A stretch of DNA of 64,000 nucleotides from Deltaproteobacteria bacterium Ga0077539 (GTDB lineage Bacteria > Myxococcota_A > Polyangia > Polyangiales > Ga0077539). Location: assembly GCA_001465015.1 (NCBI GenBank), contig LNEO01000118.1, forward strand, positions 35,823 through 99,822. Reading direction: 5' to 3'. This document shows, piece after piece, positions 60,875-64,000 of this stretch. Numbering within the stretch: position 1 is the first letter of the stretch; each line of letters begins with the position of its first letter. The notes beneath the pieces were generated by a model. The model saw only the letters and a program-made list of their open reading frames with translations. It searched no databases and was not told the DNA's origin. Made by a program: the position numbers and the translations under genes.

Positions 60875-62781
60875 TGGACGACGATCGCGGACCAGATCGC
60901 AGAAGCTCGCCGGACGTGCTCGCCATGACGCGCAAACGCAAAGCGTCTCGCGGTTTGCGCGTGCCCAATGATCCCGTGCCGCGCGCGAGCCAACCAGACG
61001 TCGCGCGCGTCTCCATCGCAGACCACCGCGAGATCGACGAGTTCGGCGATCGCGTCACGCAGGTCGCTCCGCCGTCGCTCGAATCCGACGCCTTGATCGA
61101 GCGCGCCAACGAGCACGCCGCGCACGCGCCAGCTTCGCCGGCGGGCGAGTCGCCAGAGGCGCCCCCGCCGGTCCTCGTCGTCGCGGTCGACCTTGCAGCG
61201 GCTCGAGAAAACGAGCACTCCGAGACCATCGAAGACCGGACGCAGCTCGACGCCACGATCGGCAGCGACGACGTCGAGTCGCTCACGGCGATGAAGAAGC
61301 CCTCCGCGCCGCGAGTGATCAACGTTCAAGACGAAACCGGCACCGTCGTGCGACAGGTGCGGCGCCGGATTCGTTCGATTGGCAGCGACGAGCCCCACGT
61401 CTCGGCGTCGGCGAGCAGCGCAGATGGCCCCGATCTCTCGACGACCGAAGAGGTGTTCGTCGCACCGAGCGCTGTCGCATCGCTCGCAGCGCGGGACGAA
61501 GCCAAGGGCGTCGAGGGGCCCTCGATCGCTGAAGCGCCCGGCGACGTCGAGTCGATCGAGACCGTCAACGTGTCGATCGAAGACGAAGCCGTTCAAGTCG
61601 ACTCGTCGGACGTCGAAGACGAAGCGGCGTTGGCCGCACGAGCGACGACCGACGCCGCGCCGAGCCCACCCGCCGTCAGCCCGAGCACCGCAGAGAAGAC
61701 CGACGCCGTCCGCCAGGTAGAGCCGCCGTCGGACGACGACGCGGGCGCCGAAGTCGAGATCGAGACCGCCGCGGACGTCGAGGTCGAAGCGGAAGCCGAT
61801 GCTGATGGCGACGCCGAGGACGAAGTGTCGTCGGTCGAGGTCGAAGAGCCCACCGAAGAAATCAGCATTCCTGCAGCGCTGGACGCGAGCGAGTCGAAGC
61901 CCACGCCGCCGCCGCGCTCGTCGATGCCAGACACCGCGAAGCGTCCGCCGCCGCCGCGCACCGCTTCGGAGCCCGCGCGGCCCGCAGAGCGCCCGACCAC
62001 GGTCTCTGCCGACGCCAAGCCTCGCCGCCGACACTGGTGGGAAGAGATCTTCAACGACGACTATCTCCGCACGCAGCGTCGGTACACGGCCGAGCAGACG
62101 AAGACCGAAGGCAACTTCATCGAGGCTTCGCTCGGCGTAGAGAAGGGCGCGGCCGTCCTCGATGTCGGCTGCGGAACGGGCCGGCAAGCAGTCGAGCTCG
62201 CCTCGCGCGGCTACGAGGTGCTCGGGCTGGACCTCTCGCTGCCGATGCTCTCGCGCGCCTCGGACAGCGCGCAGCTCCGCGGGGTGAAGCTCAATTTCTT
62301 GCAGTCGGACATGCTCGAGATGGAGTTCAAGGAGCTGTTCGACGCGGCCTACTGCGTCGGATCGACGTTCGGCTTCTTCGACGACGACAAGAACGCGGAC
62401 GTCATTCATCGCATCCATCAGGCGTTGAAGCCCGGCGGGACGATGTTGCTCGAGGTGGTCAACCGCGACTACGGCGCGCCGCAGCACCCCGCGATGACCT
62501 GGTACGAGGCCGACGGCTGCGTCTGCATGGAAGAGACGCAGTTCAACTGGTTTACCTCGCGGCTCGAGGGCAAACGAACGCTCCTGCTCGAAGACGGCCG
62601 GCAAAAAGAGCAGAAGTTCTCGATGCGGCTCTACTCGCTCCACGAGCTCGGAAAGATCCTGCACACCGCAGGGTTTCGAGTGATCGAAGTGTCGGGTCAC
62701 CAGAAGACCGCGGGCGCGTTCTTCGGGGCCAACTCCGCGATGTTGATCATCCTCGCGCAGAAGCGCGCAGACGACGAGTGA
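60874..62781 (+). CDS. SAM-dependent methyltransferase with long disordered N-terminal region, coupled to psd
   Basis: 635 residues from ATG 60874 (TGATG overlap with psd). The first ~385 residues are low-complexity: acidic Asp/Glu/Ala/Ser and Pro-rich stretches, with few hydrophobic residues, 'DVEVEAEADADGDAEDEVSS' being typical. From about residue 390 ('RHWWEEIFNDDYLRTQRRYT') a class I methyltransferase follows: motif I 'VLDVGCGTGRQAVELASRG', 'VLGLDLSLPMLSRASDSA', 'FDAAYCVGSTFGFFDDDKNA', 'ALKPGGTMLLEVVNRDYG', and a C-terminal beta-rich part. It resembles Methyltransf_11/25 small-molecule enzymes. Coupling to psd suggests a lipid or envelope substrate; this is an inference. Confidence 0.82.
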   Translation: MDDDRGPDRRSSPDVLAMTRKRKASRGLRVPNDPVPRASQPDVARVSIADHREIDEFGDRVTQVAPPSLESDALIERANEHAAHAPASPAGESPEAPPPVLVVAVDLAAARENEHSETIEDRTQLDATIGSDDVESLTAMKKPSAPRVINVQDETGTVVRQVRRRIRSIGSDEPHVSASASSADGPDLSTTEEVFVAPSAVASLAARDEAKGVEGPSIAEAPGDVESIETVNVSIEDEAVQVDSSDVEDEAALAARATTDAAPSPPAVSPSTAEKTDAVRQVEPPSDDDAGAEVEIETAADVEVEAEADADGDAEDEVSSVEVEEPTEEISIPAALDASESKPTPPPRSSMPDTAKRPPPPRTASEPARPAERPTTVSADAKPRRRHWWEEIFNDDYLRTQRRYTAEQTKTEGNFIEASLGVEKGAAVLDVGCGTGRQAVELASRGYEVLGLDLSLPMLSRASDSAQLRGVKLNFLQSDMLEMEFKELFDAAYCVGSTFGFFDDDKNADVIHRIHQALKPGGTMLLEVVNRDYGAPQHPAMTWYEADGCVCMEETQFNWFTSRLEGKRTLLLEDGRQKEQKFSMRLYSLHELGKILHTAGFRVIEVSGHQKTAGAFFGANSAMLIILAQKRADDE

Positions 62782-62859
62782 CCGCGCTCTGATCGCGCGC
62801 GGCGCGCAGCCATGTGGCGTCGTGTGTCGCTCGCGCGTCGCGGTGGCCTTGCGCGTCGA

Positions 62860-63546
62860 TCAGCGCGAGACGCGAGCTTCGGGGTTCCACTGGGCGGTCA
62901 TGGACCAGCTCATCTGGCACGGAAGCGTGACGAACTGAGACGGACCGACGCCGATCAGATCTCGGCAGTCCGCGCCGGCCGCCACCGCCCATCCGACGCT
63001 CTCTCGCAGCTCTTCGAGCGCGGGAAACCCGTCGCGCCTCGCCCCTCCATCGACGCCCGCATCCGTGACGATCATCGGGTCTCGCATCGCATCGGCGTCG
63101 ACCATCGCGTCCACGAGCGGGTCGACCGCGCGACCGCCGCTGTCTGCGAGCGGGTCCAGCGGAGGAAACGTCCCCGCGACGCGCCCCTCGATCACGTCGA
63201 ATCGTCGCAGCGCACACGCCCCGAGCTCTCGACGGCGGTCTGCGTTGCGCACGGCGACGATGCGATCGTCCACGAGCCGAAACGCTCCCGTGGCGCCATC
63301 GACCGTCGCTTGCGCGGAGATCCCCGCCGCGCGCACGCGCCACGAGAGCGACTGTTGCCCGTTGATGATCACCTCGGCGTCGTACGCGAGCGACGTTTGC
63401 GCGGACGGCGCCCCCGCGCCGCACGAGTTGTTCGTCATTAATGCGCGCACTCGAAACACCGCGCCGTTGCCGACGCGGGGACCGGTTTCACAGGCCGCGC
63501 TCGCGAGGAGCGCAACCAGAGTCGACGCGACGGCGAGGCGATTCAT
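62860..63546 (-). CDS. Lipoprotein with Asp-rich linker
   Basis: 228 residues from ATG 63546, which starts 'NRLAVASTLVALLAS' with lipobox SAAC. The mature part begins with 'VFRVRALMTNNSCGAGAP' and 'AYDAEVIINGQQSLSWRVRA', strand-rich and probably a small beta domain. It then has an Asp/Ala/Val-rich segment ('LVDAMVDADAMRDPMIVTDA'), and the last ~50 residues contain two Cys ('ADCRDLIG', 'TLPCQMSW'). No family recognised. It converges on the methyltransferase gene (78 bases between stops) and is the last full gene. Confidence 0.7.
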   Translation of the reverse strand: MNRLAVASTLVALLASAACETGPRVGNGAVFRVRALMTNNSCGAGAPSAQTSLAYDAEVIINGQQSLSWRVRAAGISAQATVDGATGAFRLVDDRIVAVRNADRRRELGACALRRFDVIEGRVAGTFPPLDPLADSGGRAVDPLVDAMVDADAMRDPMIVTDAGVDGGARRDGFPALEELRESVGWAVAAGADCRDLIGVGPSQFVTLPCQMSWSMTAQWNPEARVSR

Positions 63547-63632
63547 AGCGCTGCGCGCGAATAGCACCCTGCCCGTGCGGGCCGCGAGTTTTCGACAACT
63601 CTCCGGCGAGCCCGCGTTGCAGAAGCGAGCGA

Positions 63633-64000
63633 TCAGCGAACGGACTGGCCAGCGACGAGGCGCGCGAGCTGACCGCTGATCACTTGATTTTCGCTCACTG
63701 AATAGCCCTGGCGCTCGCGCACGATCACGCCATTGCGATCGACCCACACGCTGAACGGCGGGGCGGCCGGGACTTGAAACTGGTTCTTCACCGACGAGTT
63801 GACGTCCCACACGACGGGAAACGTCAGCCGCAGCGTCCTGACGCGGTTGGGCGCGTTGGCGATGGTCTGCCCGTTGTCCATCGCGACGGCGACGACCATG
63901 AGACGCCCTGCGTACTGCTGGTACATCTGCTGGTAGAACTGCATCTCCTGAAGGCAGGGGGCGCACGTCGTGTCCCAGAACAAGATCACGACCGGCCTTC
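63633..64000 (-). CDS. TlpA/ResA-like thioredoxin (5' end outside window)
   Basis: The open frame continues past the window edge (reading 'RPVVILFWDTTCAPCLQEMQ' at the boundary), so the gene is truncated. The visible 122 residues form a thioredoxin fold: 'WDTTCAPC' redox site, 'YAGRLMVVAVAMDNGQTI', 'VVWDVNSSVKNQFQVPAAPP' with the cis-Pro, and 'FSVWVDRNGVIVRERQGY'. This is the TlpA/AhpC-TSA type of membrane-linked periplasmic thiol protein, probably for cytochrome or disulfide work. The missing N-terminus would hold a signal or anchor. Confidence 0.8.
   Translation of the reverse strand, partial: RPVVILFWDTTCAPCLQEMQFYQQMYQQYAGRLMVVAVAMDNGQTIANAPNRVRTLRLTFPVVWDVNSSVKNQFQVPAAPPFSVWVDRNGVIVRERQGYSVSENQVISGQLARLVAGQSVR

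Noticed and set aside
60421..62700. 759-residue minus-strand open frame
   Set aside because: Shadow of psd and the methyltransferase, both of which carry clear catalytic motifs; the antisense product is repetitive Asp/Arg/Gly.

Overview
The window looks like ordinary chromosome from a high-GC member of the Myxococcota, most likely of the Polyangia (Sandaracinus/Polyangium-like); this placement is an inference. It rests on a MYXO-CTERM-type C-terminus (475-2286), two Pkn-type Ser/Thr kinases (one with a membrane segment and a PEGA-like tail), many lipoproteins whose mature ends are Asp/Ala/Gly-rich linkers, MopE-type Cys/Asp motifs, an RCC1-repeat lipoprotein and many TPR proteins. I see no phage genes, insertion sequences, CRISPR arrays, rRNA or tRNA genes.

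Layout. 1-3659: membrane-protein remnant, secreted M15-type peptidase with NBR1-like Ig modules, von Willebrand A lipoprotein. 3726-6504: candidate Fur box, feoA, feoB and a translationally coupled single-pass membrane protein. 6584-10745: small unknown protein, GH1-type glycosidase, two TetR regulators, unknown protein. 10758-16514 (minus): era, der, a TPR-AAA+ ATPase and two TPR proteins, one membrane-anchored; spacing suggests one operon. 16599-19729: amidase, FGE/sulfatase-like exported protein, lipoprotein. 19852-27313: Ser/Thr kinase, then sensor kinase, NtrC-type regulator and bioA with overlapping ends, then an unknown protein. 27362-32907 (minus): MshEN-GAF-HEAT protein, rsmE, prmA, an exported TPR protein. 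33066-38939: exported TPR protein, RCC1 lipoprotein, PEGA kinase, divergent TPR protein, prepilin peptidase. 39102-43973: TetR regulator behind an AT-rich leader, small basic protein, Tat-type Rieske lipoprotein, membrane metallophosphoesterase, AEC transporter, aldo/keto reductase with altered catalytic residues, strong terminator. 44059-46795: ftsE, ftsX and an EnvC-like activator. 46844-57786: repeat lipoprotein, pyruvate kinase, a hybrid sensor kinase broken by a +1 frameshift, an unknown protein, a GIDE-like membrane pair, an ILVBL/HACL2-like ThDP enzyme and a MopE-motif lipoprotein. 57972-64000: BamD-like lipoprotein, TPR protein, psd, a disordered-tail methyltransferase coupled to psd, a lipoprotein and a truncated TlpA-like thioredoxin.

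Genes that plainly work together are feoA/feoB, era/der, ftsE/ftsX/envC, the HK/NtrC pair, prmA/rsmE and psd with its coupled methyltransferase. The best candidates for something undescribed are the AAA+/TPR set behind era-der, the third gene of the feo operon, the psd-methyltransferase unit and the MshEN-GAF-HEAT protein. All assignments come from reading motifs by eye; no database search was run.
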